DNA of 64,000 bases from Devosia sp. ZB163 (GTDB taxonomy: Bacteria > Pseudomonadota > Alphaproteobacteria > Rhizobiales > Devosiaceae): NCBI RefSeq assembly GCF_028613635.1, contig NZ_JAQRMY010000002.1, forward strand, positions 1,054,001 to 1,118,000, given 5' to 3'. Each line of letters starts with the position of its first letter. Positions within the stretch are counted from its first letter, which is position 1. Shown piece by piece: positions 13,390 through 27,570 of the stretch. The notes under the pieces were generated by a model. That model was given only the letters and a program-made list of their open reading frames with translations. It had not been told where the DNA came from and searched no databases. Made by a program: the position numbers and the translations under genes.

Positions 13390-13761
13390 TTACTTCGGCC
13401 GCTTCGCGCCGTACTTCGAACGGCGCTGCCTACGATCCTTCACCGACTGGGTGTCGAGAACGCCGCGCAGCACGTGGTAACGCACACCCGGAAGGTCACG
13501 CACACGACCGCCACGGATAAGCACAACCGAGTGCTCCTGGAGGTTGTGGCCTTCGCCGGGGATGTAGGAAATGACTTCGCGAGACGTGGTCAGCCGGACC
13601 TTGGCGACCTTACGCAGAGCCGAGTTCGGCTTCTTCGGGGTAGTCGTATAGACGCGAGAGCACACGCCGCGCTTCTGCGGGTTTGCTTCCATCGCCGGTA
13701 CTTTGTTCCGCTTGGGCTTGGAAACCCGAGGCTTGCGGATCAACTGATTAATGGTCGGCAT
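13390..13761 (-). CDS. rpsL: 30S ribosomal protein S12 (uS12), with Arg at position 88
   Basis: A 123-residue decoding-centre protein, first gene of the str cluster. The ATG at 13759-13761 ([12 protein letters not shown]) matches all family starts. The [10 protein letters not shown] loop carries the usual lysines at 43-44 of this frame. At residue 88 the GGRVxDLPG loop has Arg (codon CGT at 13498-13500) where E. coli has Lys. Lys88-to-Arg is a known streptomycin-resistance substitution in several bacteria, so reduced streptomycin binding is predicted but not shown. Confidence 0.98.
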   Translation of the reverse strand: MPTINQLIRKPRVSKPKRNKVPAMEANPQKRGVCSRVYTTTPKKPNSALRKVAKVRLTTSREVISYIPGEGHNLQEHSVVLIRGGRVRDLPGVRYHVLRGVLDTQSVKDRRQRRSKYGAKRPK

Positions 13762-14253
13762 TGCGCTCTTTCCATCGGTCCGAAATCGTTGCGGAAGACG
13801 CAAACAAACCAAAGGGGCGCCATTCCCACCCATACTTGGGCAGCGGCGCCTCTCATTGCAGCGGACCACCGGGGCTACCGGCGTTCATGCGCACAAAGAT
13901 TTGTCGTCGTCTCGTGCCTTTGGCAGTGTGTTTGAGGTTCCTGGATGCCCGCTCTAGTTGGCAGATACCCGCGTGAACTTCACGACCGACCGCTAAGGTT
14001 GCGCCTCTATATGGGGAGCGAGTCTCCCCGTCAAGGATTCTTTGCTGGGAAAGAGATGCCAAGCAGCCCGCAAAACCGGGCATCTCGGCCCGCTGGGCAC
14101 TTCTTGGTCGGAAGGCAGACCTTGTTTGCCCCGAGCGCATGGCTATTGCCAGCCTAGAGTCGTGGTTTTCCTCGACTTTTGAGAATCGGGCCGGCCGATG
14201 CATTGGCCGGCGCAAGTCCAACGTGTAGTGTCCGGCCGCTCAGGAGACATGTC
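13762..14253. other. Intergenic region holding the long rpsL leader and the divergent YbjN-like gene's upstream region
   Basis: This 490-base stretch has no supported gene. On the minus strand it contains a promoter (separate entry) and a leader of roughly 240 bases before rpsL. Within that leader, complementary GGCGCC segments near 13815-13853 can form a stem followed by a T-rich run (CCTTTGGTTTGTTTG), which would suit an attenuator. On the plus side a 7-base-pair inverted repeat (14190-14196 with 14205-14211) lies 40 bases before the YbjN-like start. Confidence 0.5.
14006..14034 (-). promoter_or_regulatory. Probable sigma-70-type promoter of the str operon
   Basis: On the minus strand, TTGACG (14029-14034) is followed after exactly 17 bases by TATAGA (14006-14011). 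The spacer itself is an inverted repeat, GGGGAG-ACTCG-CTCCCC. The match to the consensus, the spacing and the location upstream of rpsL make this the best promoter candidate in the window. Transcription would start near 13999. Confidence 0.75.
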
Positions 14254-14721
14254 ATGAAGCTCGCCGCTGCCGTTCTTGCCGCCGCCCTCCTCGCGTCCCC
14301 TGCCCTGTCCCAGGAGATCGTGGACGGCAGCAAGGTCGACGAGGTCGTGGCCATCGCCAAGGGATACGGCACTGCCACGCTGGAATCGCAGCCCGACGGC
14401 GCCCCCCGTATCGCCGGCAGCATCGGGGACATGACCTACTACGTGTTCTTCATGAACTGCGCCGCCGACAAGGCCTGCGAGGACCTCAACTTCTACGCCG
14501 CATTCGCCGACATCAAACCGACCCTGGATGCGCTCAACGCCTGGAACCGGGACAAGCGCTTCGGGAACGCCTACCTGGACTCCGACCTGGATGCGGCCAT
14601 CGAGTACGACGTGAACCTCGAGCACGGTGTCACCCGGGACAACCTGGATGCCGCCTTCAGCCTCTGGTCGGTGCTACTTCAGCAGTATGCCGACTATGTC
14701 GGGTTCACCCCGGCCCGGTAG
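14254..14721 (+). CDS. Secreted YbjN-domain-like protein
   Basis: A 155-residue protein starting with a clear signal peptide (MKLAAAVLAAALLASPALSQ, cleavage after about residue 19). The mature part resembles YbjN/DUF1790-type sensory proteins: a GDMTYYVFFMNC segment, a Cys pair (NCAADKACEDL), and a WNRDKRFGNAYLDSD stretch followed by a helical C-terminus. Periplasmic location is predicted; no biochemical function is known for the family. GGAG lies 8 bases before the ATG. It sits between the str and rpoBC clusters, divergent from rpsL, with its stop one base from the convergent O-methyltransferase stop. Confidence 0.75.
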   Translation: MKLAAAVLAAALLASPALSQEIVDGSKVDEVVAIAKGYGTATLESQPDGAPRIAGSIGDMTYYVFFMNCAADKACEDLNFYAAFADIKPTLDALNAWNRDKRFGNAYLDSDLDAAIEYDVNLEHGVTRDNLDAAFSLWSVLLQQYADYVGFTPAR

Positions 14722-14722
14722 C

Positions 14723-15388
14723 TCAGTCGAGGATGGCTATCGCGAAGCCGTCGTAGCCCTTGGCGCCGACGGTCTGGAGGGCTGTCGCTGATAGTCGGGA
14801 GTTGGCGGCTATCAGGTCGAAGGCGCCCCGGCTTCCCAGCACATTGGGATCAGAGCTGGCCGCATTCACCAGTTGGCCGTCGCGTACGACGTTGTCCAGG
14901 ACGATCACCGTTCCCGGCCGCCCGAGCTTGATGGCCCAGTCGAGATAGACCGTGTTGCTGGGCTTGTCGGCATCGATGAACACGAGGTCGAAGGGCTCCG
15001 GGTTCTCTGCTGCCAGCAGGGGCAGCGTTTCGGCGGCCGCGCCGACACGAACGGTGATCCGGTCGGACAGCCCTGCCCGCTTGATGTTCTGCCGCGCAAC
15101 CTCGGCGTGATGCGGATCGTACTCGAGCGTCACGACGGCACCGTCCGCCGGCAGCGCCTTGGCCATCCAGATCGTGGAGTAGGCTCCCAGTGTTCCGATC
15201 TCGAGCACCCGTTTTGCGCCGCTCATCCGGACCAGCAGGTTCAGGAACTTGCCCTGGGCAGGCGATACGTCGATCGGCCGGAGGCCAGCCTCGGCGTTGG
15301 CGCGAAGAGCTTGGCTGTTGGCCCGGTCCTGCTTCACCAGCTTGAGCTCGATGTACTCGTCGACCTTGCTCCAAACCGCTGCGGTCAT
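14723..15388 (-). CDS. Class I SAM-dependent O-methyltransferase (caffeoyl-CoA/catechol OMT type)
   Basis: A 221-residue cytosolic enzyme predicted to transfer a methyl group from S-adenosylmethionine to a hydroxyl of a small aromatic substrate. The SAM-binding motif is VLEIGTLGAYSTIWMA, followed by an acidic residue (LEYDPH), the FDLVFIDADK metal-binding region and VLDNVV. The start at 15386-15388 has GAGGAG upstream; the frame extends 22 codons further but toward the rpoC terminator. The substrate cannot be told from sequence. It lies just downstream of the rpoC terminator in the same orientation. Confidence 0.85.
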   Translation of the reverse strand: MTAAVWSKVDEYIELKLVKQDRANSQALRANAEAGLRPIDVSPAQGKFLNLLVRMSGAKRVLEIGTLGAYSTIWMAKALPADGAVVTLEYDPHHAEVARQNIKRAGLSDRITVRVGAAAETLPLLAAENPEPFDLVFIDADKPSNTVYLDWAIKLGRPGTVIVLDNVVRDGQLVNAASSDPNVLGSRGAFDLIAANSRLSATALQTVGAKGYDGFAIAILD

Positions 15389-15458
15389 TGGCCTTCTCCT
15401 CGTCGCACATCTTCTAGGACCGCCGTGATGACGGATCAATGACACGATCGCCAATGAG

Positions 15459-15480
15459 AAAGGGCCCCGAGGGGCCCTTT
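15459..15480 (-). terminator. Intrinsic terminator after rpoC
   Basis: A near-perfect palindrome AAAGGGCCCC-GA-GGGGCCCTTT forms a 9-base-pair stem with a four-base loop 24 bases after the rpoC stop. On the minus strand it continues TTTCTCATT. It would end the rpoBC transcript and, because the palindrome is symmetric, could also act on the plus strand. Confidence 0.8.
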
Positions 15481-15503
15481 CGAAGTCACTTGCCTGAGCC
15501 CGC

Positions 15504-19706
<4,203 letters not shown>

Positions 19707-19788
19707 CGGTATTTAGCTCCTCTTCTCGATGGCTCCGGGTCTCAGGCCCGGAGCGCACCGAAGTGGTGTGTGGGTGAACGTGGCAGCC

Positions 19789-22700
19789 TTATTCCGCCGC
19801 GTTCTGAGGAGGTGCGAGCTGGTTGTCGGCGGGGCCGCCCTGGGGCAGCGCATCGCCTTCAAACGTATCCAGCTCGACATTGAGGCCCAGCGAACGGATT
19901 TCCTTGACGAGAACGTTGAAGCTCTCGGGGATCCCCGCCTCGAAGGTGTCGTCACCGCGGACGATCGCTTCGTAGACCTTGGTACGACCGGCAACGTCGT
20001 CCGACTTGATCGTGAGCATTTCCTGGAGGGTGTATGCAGCGCCGTAAGCTTCGAGCGCCCACACCTCCATTTCGCCGAAACGCTGGCCGCCGAACTGCGC
20101 CTTGCCACCCAGCGGCTGCTGGGTAACGAGCGAGTACGGGCCGATCGAGCGCGCGTGGATCTTGTCGTCCACGAGGTGGTGGAGCTTCAGCATATAGATG
20201 TAGCCCACGGTCACCTGGCGATCGAACTGCTCACCGGTACGGCCGTCGAAGACGCTCGACTGGCCGGTGGCCTTGAGGCCGGCCCGGTTCAGCATGTCGA
20301 CGATGTCGCTCTCCTTGGCGCCGTCGAACACCGGCGTGGCGATCGGGACGCCCTTGGAGAGATGCTCGCCCAGCCGTGCGATCGAGTCGTCGTCCAGGTT
20401 GGAGACGTAATCGTCGCCCTCGTAGAGCGCGCTGATCTCCTTCTTGAGCGGCGTCAGATCACCCTTCTGCTGGTAGATCCTCATCATCTCGTCGATCTTC
20501 TTGCCCACGCCACGGCATGCCCAGCCGAGGTGCGTCTCGAGGATCTGGCCCACGTTCATGCGCGACGGCACACCGAGCGGGTTCAGCACGATGTCGACGT
20601 GCGTACCGTCTTCCAGGTACGGCATGTCTTCGATCGGCACGATGCGCGAAACCACACCCTTGTTGCCGTGACGGCCGGCCATCTTGTCGCCCGGCTGGAT
20701 CTTGCGCTTGGTCGCAACGAAGACCTTGACCATCTTCATCACGCCCGGCGGAAGTTCGTCACCGCGCTGCAGCTTGTCGACCTTGTCGATGAAGCGCTGC
20801 TCGAGCAGCTTGCGGCTCTCCTCGTACTGAGCGTGGAGGGCCTCCATCTCAGCCATGACCTTGTCGTCTTCGAGGGCGAACTGCCACCACTTCGACCGCG
20901 GCTGGGCGTCGAAGGTCGCGTCGTTCAGCTTGGTGCCCGCGACATAGCCCTTCGGGCCGGTCGTGGCGGTCTTGCCGAACAGCATTTCCTTCAGGCGCGC
21001 ATAGACGTTGCGGTCGAGGATCGACTGCTCGTCGTCACGGTCCTTGGCCAGGCGCTCGATTTCCTCGCGCTCGATGGCCATGGCGCGCTCGTCCTTGTCG
21101 ATGCCGTGGCGGTTGAACACGCGCACTTCAACGACAGTACCAGCATCGCCCGGCGGAACGCGGAGCGAGGTATCACGGACGTCCGAGGCCTTCTCGCCGA
21201 AGATGGCGCGGAGGAGCTTCTCTTCCGGCGTCATCGGGCTTTCGCCCTTCGGCGTGATCTTGCCGACCAGGATGTCACCAGCCGCGACCTCGGCACCGAT
21301 ATGAACGATACCGGCTTCGTCGAGGTTCTTGAGCGCCTCTTCCGAGACGTTCGGGATGTCGCGGGTGATTTCCTCGGGACCGAGCTTGGTATCACGGGCC
21401 ATCACTTCGTATTCCTCGATATGGATCGAGGTGAACACGTCCTGCATGGCGATCTTCTCGCTGAGCAGGATCGAGTCTTCGAAGTTGTAGCCGTTCCACG
21501 GCATGAACGCGACGAGCACGTTCCGGCCGAGGGCGAGATCGCCCAGTTCGGTCGACGGACCATCCGCAACGATGTCGCCGGCCTCGACGTGGTCGCCCAC
21601 CACAACCAGCGGACGCTGGTTGATGCAGGTCGACTGGTTCGAACGCTGGAACTTCATCAGGTTGTAGATGTCGACGCCCGGCTTGCCCGGATCGGTCTCT
21701 TCGGTGGCGCGGATAACGATACGGGTCGCATCCACCTGGTCGACGATGCCCTTGCGCTTGGCGACGATCGCGGCGCCCGAGTCACGGGCCACGACCGACT
21801 CCATGCCGGTGCCCACGAACGGGGCCTCGGCGCGCAGCAGCGGCACAGCCTGACGCTGCATGTTCGAGCCCATGAGCGCGCGGTTGGCGTCGTCGTTCTC
21901 GAGGAACGGGATGAGCGCCGCGGCCACCGAAACGATCTGCTTCGGAGACACGTCCATCAGGTCGATGGTCTCTTTCGGCGTCAGGCCGTTGTCGCCAGCG
22001 TGGCGGGCAACGATCAGGTCGTTCTTGAACTCGCGCTTGTCGGTCAGCTCGGCATTGGCCTGGGCAACGAAGTGCTTGGCCTCTTCCATAGCCGACAGAT
22101 AGACGACGTCGTCAGTGACCTTGCCGTCCACGACCTTGCGGTACGGGGTCTCGATGAAGCCGTACTTGTTCACGCGAGCAAACGTCGCGAGGCTGTTGAT
22201 CAGGCCGATGTTCGGGCCTTCCGGCGTCTCGATCGGGCAGATACGGCCATAGTGGGTCGGGTGCACGTCACGGACTTCAAAGCCGGCACGCTCACGGGTG
22301 AGACCGCCCGGCCCAAGCGCCGAGAGACGACGCTTGTGCGTGATCTCGGAGAGCGGGTTGGTCTGGTCCATGAACTGCGAAAGCTGGCTCGAGCCGAAGA
22401 ACTCGCGCACGGCGGCCGCCGCCGGCTTGGCATTGATCAGGTCCTGCGGCATGACGGTGTCGATCTCGACCGACGACATGCGCTCCTTGATCGCGCGCTC
22501 CATACGGAGCAGCCCGAGCCGGTAGTGGTTCTCCATGAGCTCGCCGACCGAACGCACCCGGCGGTTGCCGAGGTTGTCGATGTCGTCGATCTCGCCCTTG
22601 CCGTCACGCAGTTCGACGAGCGTACGAACGACCTCGACGATGTCCTCCTTGCGAAGGATGCGCACGCTGTCCTCGACCTCGAGGTCGAGGCGCATGTTCA

Positions 22701-23937
22701 TCTTCACGCGGCCGACGGCCGAGAGGTCATAGCGCTCGCTGTCGAAGAACAGCGACTTGAACATCGCTTCGGCGGTTTCGACGGTCGGCGGCTCGCCCGG
22801 ACGCATGACGCGGTAGATGTCGAACAGCGCGTCCTCGCGGGACTCGTTCTTGTCGACGGCCAGCGTATTGCGGATGTAGGCACCGACGGTCACGTGGTCG
22901 ATGTCGAGGATCGGCAGCTCGTCGAAGCCCTTGTCCTTGAGCTTGGTCAGCAGCTTCTCGTCGATCTCGTCGCCCGCCTCGGCAAAGATCTCGCCGGTCC
23001 GGAGGTCGACCAGATCCTGCGCGATGAACTGACCGTAGAGGTCCTCTTCCACCACTGCGAGGTGCGTCAGACCGCCCTCGGCGAGCTTCTTGGCCTGCCG
23101 CGGGGAGAGCTTCTTGCCGCCTTCGTGGACGACGTCGCCGGTGTTCGCGTCGATGAGGTCGAACGTCGGCTTGGCGTTCTTCATCTTCTCGGCGTCGAAC
23201 GGCTTGCGCCAGCCGGTCTTGGTCTTCTCGAACGAGACGGTGTCGTAATAGGTCGCGAGGATTTCCTCGGCGTCCATGCCGAGCGCCTTGAGCAGCGACG
23301 TCACCGGGATCTTACGGCGACGGTCGATACGGGCGTAGACGATGTCCTTGGCGTCGAATTCGATGTCGAGCCAGGAACCGCGGTACGGGATGATGCGCGC
23401 GGCGAAGAGCAGCTTGCCCGAAGAGTGGGTCTTGCCCTTGTCGTGATCGAAGAACACGCCCGGCGAGCGGTGCATCTGCGAGACGATAACGCGCTCGGTA
23501 CCGTTCACGATGAACGTGCCGTTCGACGTCATGAAGGGCATGTCGCCCATGTAGACGTCCTGCTCCTTGATGTCCTTGACGGAGCGGGCGCCGGTCTCTT
23601 CATCAACTTCGAACACGATCAGGCGAAGCGTGACCTTGAGCGGCGCTGCGAACGTCATGTCGCGCTGACGGCACTCGTCGACGTCATACTTCGGCTGCTC
23701 GAACTCGTACTTCACGAATTCGAGGGATGCCGTGTTGGAAAAGTCGGTGATCGGAAAGACCGACCGGAAAACGGATTGAAGCCCCTCATCGGGACGCCCG
23801 CCCTTGGGCTCGGCCACGAGGAGGAACTGATCATAGGAGGCCTTCTGGACCTCGATCAGATTGGGCATCTCCGTGACTTCGCGAATGCTGCCGAAAGACT
23901 TGCGTACCTTGCGGCGGCCGTTGAACGTGGTAGCCAT
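19789..23937 (-). CDS. rpoB: DNA-directed RNA polymerase subunit beta
   Basis: A 1382-residue subunit forming, with beta', the catalytic cleft. The rifampicin-binding region reads [20 protein letters not shown] and [14 protein letters not shown], with the resistance-associated residues in their sensitive forms (the Asn-to-Thr difference after DQ is usual in alphaproteobacteria). The C-terminal [19 protein letters not shown] motif is present. The ATG at 23935-23937 opens [17 protein letters not shown] 276-base gap with hairpins separates it from rplL. Confidence 0.98.
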   Translation of the reverse strand: MATTFNGRRKVRKSFGSIREVTEMPNLIEVQKASYDQFLLVAEPKGGRPDEGLQSVFRSVFPITDFSNTASLEFVKYEFEQPKYDVDECRQRDMTFAAPLKVTLRLIVFEVDEETGARSVKDIKEQDVYMGDMPFMTSNGTFIVNGTERVIVSQMHRSPGVFFDHDKGKTHSSGKLLFAARIIPYRGSWLDIEFDAKDIVYARIDRRRKIPVTSLLKALGMDAEEILATYYDTVSFEKTKTGWRKPFDAEKMKNAKPTFDLIDANTGDVVHEGGKKLSPRQAKKLAEGGLTHLAVVEEDLYGQFIAQDLVDLRTGEIFAEAGDEIDEKLLTKLKDKGFDELPILDIDHVTVGAYIRNTLAVDKNESREDALFDIYRVMRPGEPPTVETAEAMFKSLFFDSERYDLSAVGRVKMNMRLDLEVEDSVRILRKEDIVEVVRTLVELRDGKGEIDDIDNLGNRRVRSVGELMENHYRLGLLRMERAIKERMSSVEIDTVMPQDLINAKPAAAAVREFFGSSQLSQFMDQTNPLSEITHKRRLSALGPGGLTRERAGFEVRDVHPTHYGRICPIETPEGPNIGLINSLATFARVNKYGFIETPYRKVVDGKVTDDVVYLSAMEEAKHFVAQANAELTDKREFKNDLIVARHAGDNGLTPKETIDLMDVSPKQIVSVAAALIPFLENDDANRALMGSNMQRQAVPLLRAEAPFVGTGMESVVARDSGAAIVAKRKGIVDQVDATRIVIRATEETDPGKPGVDIYNLMKFQRSNQSTCINQRPLVVVGDHVEAGDIVADGPSTELGDLALGRNVLVAFMPWNGYNFEDSILLSEKIAMQDVFTSIHIEEYEVMARDTKLGPEEITRDIPNVSEEALKNLDEAGIVHIGAEVAAGDILVGKITPKGESPMTPEEKLLRAIFGEKASDVRDTSLRVPPGDAGTVVEVRVFNRHGIDKDERAMAIEREEIERLAKDRDDEQSILDRNVYARLKEMLFGKTATTGPKGYVAGTKLNDATFDAQPRSKWWQFALEDDKVMAEMEALHAQYEESRKLLEQRFIDKVDKLQRGDELPPGVMKMVKVFVATKRKIQPGDKMAGRHGNKGVVSRIVPIEDMPYLEDGTHVDIVLNPLGVPSRMNVGQILETHLGWACRGVGKKIDEMMRIYQQKGDLTPLKKEISALYEGDDYVSNLDDDSIARLGEHLSKGVPIATPVFDGAKESDIVDMLNRAGLKATGQSSVFDGRTGEQFDRQVTVGYIYMLKLHHLVDDKIHARSIGPYSLVTQQPLGGKAQFGGQRFGEMEVWALEAYGAAYTLQEMLTIKSDDVAGRTKVYEAIVRGDDTFEAGIPESFNVLVKEIRSLGLNVELDTFEGDALPQGGPADNQLAPPQNAAE

Positions 23938-24172
23938 ACCAGCTCCTCAATTTTCTCGATGTCTCGGAGGCAGATGTCCAAAGGCCCGACTATCAGCCGT
24001 CGGGCATCAGGACATCGGCCTTGTTCTGTATTCGTCCGGGCCTCGATGGGAGGGAGACCCTAAGTTCCGCAACTCAATATCGTCGCGGGTTATTCCCGCT
24101 ATGAGCGCCCTGCCCGACCATCCATTCGTCGGGTGGCGACCGTCCCTATAGTCAACACTGGGACGGGAATGA

Positions 24173-24193
24173 GGCAGCGCCGGTGGCGCTGCC
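24173..24193 (-). terminator. Hairpin between rplL and rpoB, possible attenuator or processing site
   Basis: A perfect 9-base-pair stem GGCAGCGCC / GGCGCTGCC with a 3-base loop lies 20 bases after the rplL stop on the minus strand. No T-run follows, so full termination is not expected. In E. coli the rplL-rpoB gap carries an attenuator and an RNase III site; a similar role here is inference. Confidence 0.45.
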
Positions 24194-24213
24194 CCGTAGA
24201 TCGATAGGCGAAC

Positions 24214-24588
24214 TTACTTGAGTTCGACCTTGGCGCCGGCAGCTTCCAGCTTCTTCTTGATGTCTTCGGCCTCGGCCTTCGAAGCGCCTTCCTTGACGGC
24301 CTTCGGAGCACCTTCGACCAGAGCCTTGGCTTCGCCGAGACCCAGACCGGTGATGGCGCGGACTTCCTTGATGACGTTGATCTTGTTGTCGCCGAACGAG
24401 GCGAGGATCACGTCGAATTCGGTCTTCTCTTCAGCCGGGGCAGCAGCGGCAGCGGCCGGGCCGGCAGCGACGGCGACCGGAGCGGCAGCCGAGACGCCCC
24501 ACTTCTCTTCGAGAAGCTTCGACAGCTCGGAAGCCTCGATCACGGTGAGGGCAGACAGGTCGTCTACGAGTTTGGCGAGATCAGCCAT
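24214..24588 (-). CDS. rplL: 50S ribosomal protein L7/L12 (bL12)
   Basis: A 124-residue stalk protein present in several copies on L10. The N-terminal dimerisation domain ([30 protein letters not shown]) is followed by an Ala-rich hinge (about residues 34-54) and the C-terminal factor-binding domain with [28 protein letters not shown]. It lies 71 bases after rplJ, and its multicopy need usually means higher translation than rplJ. Confidence 0.98.
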   Translation of the reverse strand: MADLAKLVDDLSALTVIEASELSKLLEEKWGVSAAAPVAVAAGPAAAAAAPAEEKTEFDVILASFGDNKINVIKEVRAITGLGLGEAKALVEGAPKAVKEGASKAEAEDIKKKLEAAGAKVELK

Positions 24589-24659
24589 TTGATTTCACTC
24601 TCTTTGATGTTTCAGTTCGAACCGTGGAGGGCCAGATCGGCCCCACGTGGGTAGTTTGC

Positions 24660-25178
24660 CTATGCTGCATTGCTCTTCTCGGCGTGCGCCGAGATGACCC
24701 GTGCAACCGCACCGCCAGGGGCCTGCAGGACAGACGCGATACGCGTGCCGGGCTGCTTGAGCATCCCTGCGAGCGTGGCGCGGAGCTGGTCCAGCGAGGG
24801 CATCGTGGCGAGCGCCTTGACGTTGTTCGCGTCGAGCCCGGTCTTCCCCATTGCGCCACCGAGAACCACGAACTTCTGGTTCTTGTCGGCGAAAGCGGCC
24901 GCGACTTTCGGCGCGGTCATGGGATCCTCGGCGAAGGCGACGACGGTCGGACCTGTGAACAGGGCCGAGATGTCCGCGTTGTCGGTTTCCTTCAGAGCAA
25001 GCTTGGCAAGGCGGTTCTTGGCCACCTTGATCGTCCCACCGGCCTGCTTCATCTGCCTGCGCAGATTTTCCAGGTCGGCAACGGTCAAGCCGGCGTTCTG
25101 GGCGACCACGATCGACCCGGCCGTCGCAAACGACGACTGGAGCGAGGTGATGAGCTCAGCCTTTTCCGCTCTTTCCAC
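24660..25178 (-). CDS. rplJ: 50S ribosomal protein L10 (uL10)
   Basis: A 172-residue stalk base protein that binds 23S rRNA and carries the L7/L12 dimers on its C-terminal helix. I choose the GTG at 25176-25178 (VERAEKAELI, matching the usual MxRAEKxE start), with GGAG 7 bases upstream; the open frame extends 57 codons further, but that part lacks family similarity and would occupy the leader. Conserved core: LRRQMKQAGGTIKVAKNRLAKLAL. Confidence 0.93.
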   Translation of the reverse strand: MERAEKAELITSLQSSFATAGSIVVAQNAGLTVADLENLRRQMKQAGGTIKVAKNRLAKLALKETDNADISALFTGPTVVAFAEDPMTAPKVAAAFADKNQKFVVLGGAMGKTGLDANNVKALATMPSLDQLRATLAGMLKQPGTRIASVLQAPGGAVARVISAHAEKSNAA

Positions 25179-25509
25179 TGCTAGTCTCCACATATGGCCC
25201 GGAGATAGGTCCCGGACCGTTTGCCAATTGCTGCCCTCCGTTTCGGGAGTACAGCGGTTGATGCCTGTCAACCGGCTGACCGTCGGAGGGCGAAATGCCC
25301 CTTGGCGGCAACTGGCCTGGTTCGAACCGGAACGAATTCCGGTCTTCACCCCATCTATGCAGGCCCCTTTTCCTTTGATCGCGCGCTGCGCGTCTCTGGG
25401 CCGGGATTAGGCGCCTGTTGGCGCACCCGCAGTCTCGGACAGGACTTCTGCCAATCTCACGATCGGCATCTCCGGCGGCCGAAGCCGCCGGAAACTGGAT
25501 TCGCCGGTC
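25179..25509 (-). promoter_or_regulatory. rplJ leader region, candidate L10-binding leader
   Basis: This 331-base stretch between rplA and rplJ holds no supported gene. Read on the minus strand it has several complementary segments, for example ACCGGAATTC-GTTCCGGT (about 25336-25353) and CCCTCCG with CGGAGGG (25232-25238 and 25284-25290). In many bacteria the rplJ leader folds into a structure bound by the L10-L12 complex to limit translation. The length and position suggest this role; I could not match the conserved L10-leader core by eye. Confidence 0.4.
25471..25492 (-). terminator. Very stable UUCG hairpin just after rplA
   Basis: On the minus strand the sequence TCCGGCGGC-TTCG-GCCGCCGGA forms a 9-base-pair stem closed by a C(UUCG)G tetraloop, 17 bases after the rplA stop. 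No T-run follows. It could be a partial terminator, a 3'-end stabiliser for the rplKA message, or a processing site before rplJ. Confidence 0.55.
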
Positions 25510-26202
25510 TTAGTGGACCGACGACGGGTCGACATGGACGCCCGGGCCCATGGTCGACGAAACGGCGACGCGCTTCACGTAGGTGCCCTTGGCACCAGCC
25601 GGCTTCGCCTTGTTCACGGCGTCCGCAAACGCCTTGATGTTCTCGAGCAGGGCCTGCTCGCTGAACGAGGCCTTGCCAACGCCGGCGTGCAGGATACCGG
25701 CCTTCTCGACGCGGAACTCCACGGCACCGCCCTTGGCGGCCTTGACCGCACCGGCGACGTCCGGAGTCACGGTACCAACCTTCGGGTTCGGCATCAGGTT
25801 GCGCGGGCCGAGGATCTTACCAAGACGGCCAACCAGCGGCATCATGTCCGGGGTCGCGATAACGCGATCGAACTCGATCTTGCCCGACTGGACGATCTCG
25901 ACGAGATCTTCCGCACCGACGATGTCGGCGCCGGCCTTCTTGGCCTCTTCAGCCTTGGCGTCCTTGGCGAACACGGCGACGCGAACGGTCCTGCCGGTGC
26001 CATTGGGGAGGTTCACCACGCCGCGGACCATCTGGTCGGCGTGACGCGGGTCGACACCCAGGTTGAACGCAACTTCGACGGTCTCGTCGAACTTGGCCTT
26101 GGCGCGTTCCTTGACCAGCTTGATGGCCTCTTCGACGCCATAGAGCTTCTTGCGGTCGATGCCTTCGCGGATCGCGACAGTACGCTTACCGAGCTTCGTC
26201 AT
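25510..26202 (-). CDS. rplA: 50S ribosomal protein L1 (uL1)
   Basis: A 230-residue protein forming the mobile L1 stalk at the E site. It begins [21 protein letters not shown] and has the signature [20 protein letters not shown], with the C-terminal [20 protein letters not shown] segment. In E. coli L1 represses rplK-rplA translation. Gap to rplK is 3 bases, so the pair is probably coupled. Confidence 0.98.
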   Translation of the reverse strand: MTKLGKRTVAIREGIDRKKLYGVEEAIKLVKERAKAKFDETVEVAFNLGVDPRHADQMVRGVVNLPNGTGRTVRVAVFAKDAKAEEAKKAGADIVGAEDLVEIVQSGKIEFDRVIATPDMMPLVGRLGKILGPRNLMPNPKVGTVTPDVAGAVKAAKGGAVEFRVEKAGILHAGVGKASFSEQALLENIKAFADAVNKAKPAGAKGTYVKRVAVSSTMGPGVHVDPSSVH

Positions 26203-26205
26203 CGC

Positions 26206-26634
26206 TTAGCCCTCCACCTGCAGGCCCATAGACCGGGCGGAACCAGCGATCATGCTCATCGCCTGCTCGACGTCATAGGCGTTGAGATCCTTCATCTTCG
26301 CTTCGGCGATCGCACGGATCTGCTTCTGCGAGATGGTGCCGGCAGATTCCTTGCCCGGAAGCTTAGAACCGGACTTCAGGTTCACGGCCTTCTTGATCAG
26401 GTAGGTCACGGGCGGCAGGCGGGTCTCGAACGTGAAGCTCTTGTCCGCATAGATGGTGATCACGACCGGGGTCGGAGCGCCCTTTTCCTGCTCGGCGGTC
26501 TTCGCATTGAAGGCCTTGCAAAATTCCATGATGTTGAGGCCGCGCTGGCCGAGCGCGGGGCCGATCGGGGGCGACGGGGTCGCCGAGCCGGCCGGGACCT
26601 GAAGCTTCAGGTAGCCAGTAATCTTTTTTGCCAT
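26206..26634 (-). CDS. rplK: 50S ribosomal protein L11 (uL11)
   Basis: A 142-residue GTPase-centre protein, target of thiostrepton and methylated by PrmA in other bacteria. The N-terminal domain has [34 protein letters not shown] with the conserved proline pair; the C-terminal rRNA-binding domain follows. A 175-base gap without a gene separates it from nusG. Confidence 0.98.
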   Translation of the reverse strand: MAKKITGYLKLQVPAGSATPSPPIGPALGQRGLNIMEFCKAFNAKTAEQEKGAPTPVVITIYADKSFTFETRLPPVTYLIKKAVNLKSGSKLPGKESAGTISQKQIRAIAEAKMKDLNAYDVEQAMSMIAGSARSMGLQVEG

Positions 26635-26809
26635 GATCTATCTCCATGTTCGCCCACGATTGGGCAGGCGATCCGCGTCACCGGATCAGTGAGACGCCGT
26701 GGTCCGGGACTTATGAGCGCTTGGCGAGCGCCCGACCCTCCCACGATTTCGGGCAGCCTTGCAGCCACCCCATCGGCTTGCGCCGAATTCTTCAACCAGC
26801 CCGAGAAGA

Positions 26810-27340
26810 CTAGACCTTCTCGACCTGGCCGTATTCCAGTTCGACGGGCGTCGGACGCCCGAAGATCGAAACTTCCACCTTGAGGCGCGAACGCTCCTCG
26901 TCGACCTCTTCCACCACGCCATTGAAGCTGGCGAAGGGGCCATCCGAAACGCGCACCTGCTCGCCGACCTCGAACGAGACCGACGGCTTGGGGTGCTCCA
27001 CGCCTTCCTGCACCTGCTGCAGGATGGCCATGGCTTCCTTCTCGGAGATCGGCATGGGCTTGTCGCCCGAGCCGAGGAATCCGGTAACCTTGGGCGTGTT
27101 CTTGATCAGATGGAACGCCTGGTCGGTCATCTCCATCTTCACCAGCACGTAGCCCGGGAAGAACTTGCGCTCGGCATCGACCTTGCGGCCGCGACGCATC
27201 TCGACGACCTTCTCGGTCGGCACGATCACGTCGTCGAACAGCTCCTCGAGCTTCTTCTGAGCAACCTTCTGCTTGATATCCTCAGCGACCTTGCGCTCGA
27301 AGTTCGAATACGCCTGAACGATGTACCAGCGTTTGGCCAT
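26810..27340 (-). CDS. nusG: Transcription termination/antitermination factor NusG
   Basis: A 176-residue factor that binds RNA polymerase and links it to Rho or to S10. The NGN domain opens MAKRWYIVQAYSNFERKVAEDI and includes RKFFPGYVLVKMEM; the C-terminal KOW domain carries VRVSDGPFASFNGVVEEVD. It lies 35 bases after secE, a conserved pair. Confidence 0.98.
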   Translation of the reverse strand: MAKRWYIVQAYSNFERKVAEDIKQKVAQKKLEELFDDVIVPTEKVVEMRRGRKVDAERKFFPGYVLVKMEMTDQAFHLIKNTPKVTGFLGSGDKPMPISEKEAMAILQQVQEGVEHPKPSVSFEVGEQVRVSDGPFASFNGVVEEVDEERSRLKVEVSIFGRPTPVELEYGQVEKV

Positions 27341-27375
27341 GCCGCGCCGTAGCTCCTAAGAAATCCGTTTGCCGC

Positions 27376-27570
27376 TCAGCGGATCGACAGCATCAGCTGC
27401 ACGAGCCATGCAATAAGCTGGTCCGCAGCCAGGAAGAACAGGCTCGCGATCACCACCATGATCAGCACCATCACCGTGGAGATCAGCGTCTCCTGCCGTG
27501 TGGGCCAGGTCACCTTGCCAACTTCCTGACGAACCTCTTGCAGAAACTTCAGGGGGTTAACGCCAGCCAT
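27376..27570 (-). CDS. secE: Preprotein translocase subunit SecE
   Basis: A 64-residue inner-membrane protein with one C-terminal transmembrane helix (about residues 31-58), the short form usual outside enterobacteria. The amphipathic N-terminus contains the family core QEVGKVTWPTRQETL. The ATG at 27568-27570 (MAGVNPLKF) is preferred; eleven upstream codons are not family-like. It clamps SecY in the translocon. Confidence 0.95.
   Translation of the reverse strand: MAGVNPLKFLQEVRQEVGKVTWPTRQETLISTVMVLIMVVIASLFFLAADQLIAWLVQLMLSIR

Noticed and set aside
22310-22400. Possible rifampicin-resistance change in RpoB
   Set aside because: The cluster region carries the sensitive residues; the single Asn-to-Thr difference from E. 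coli is normal in alphaproteobacteria.
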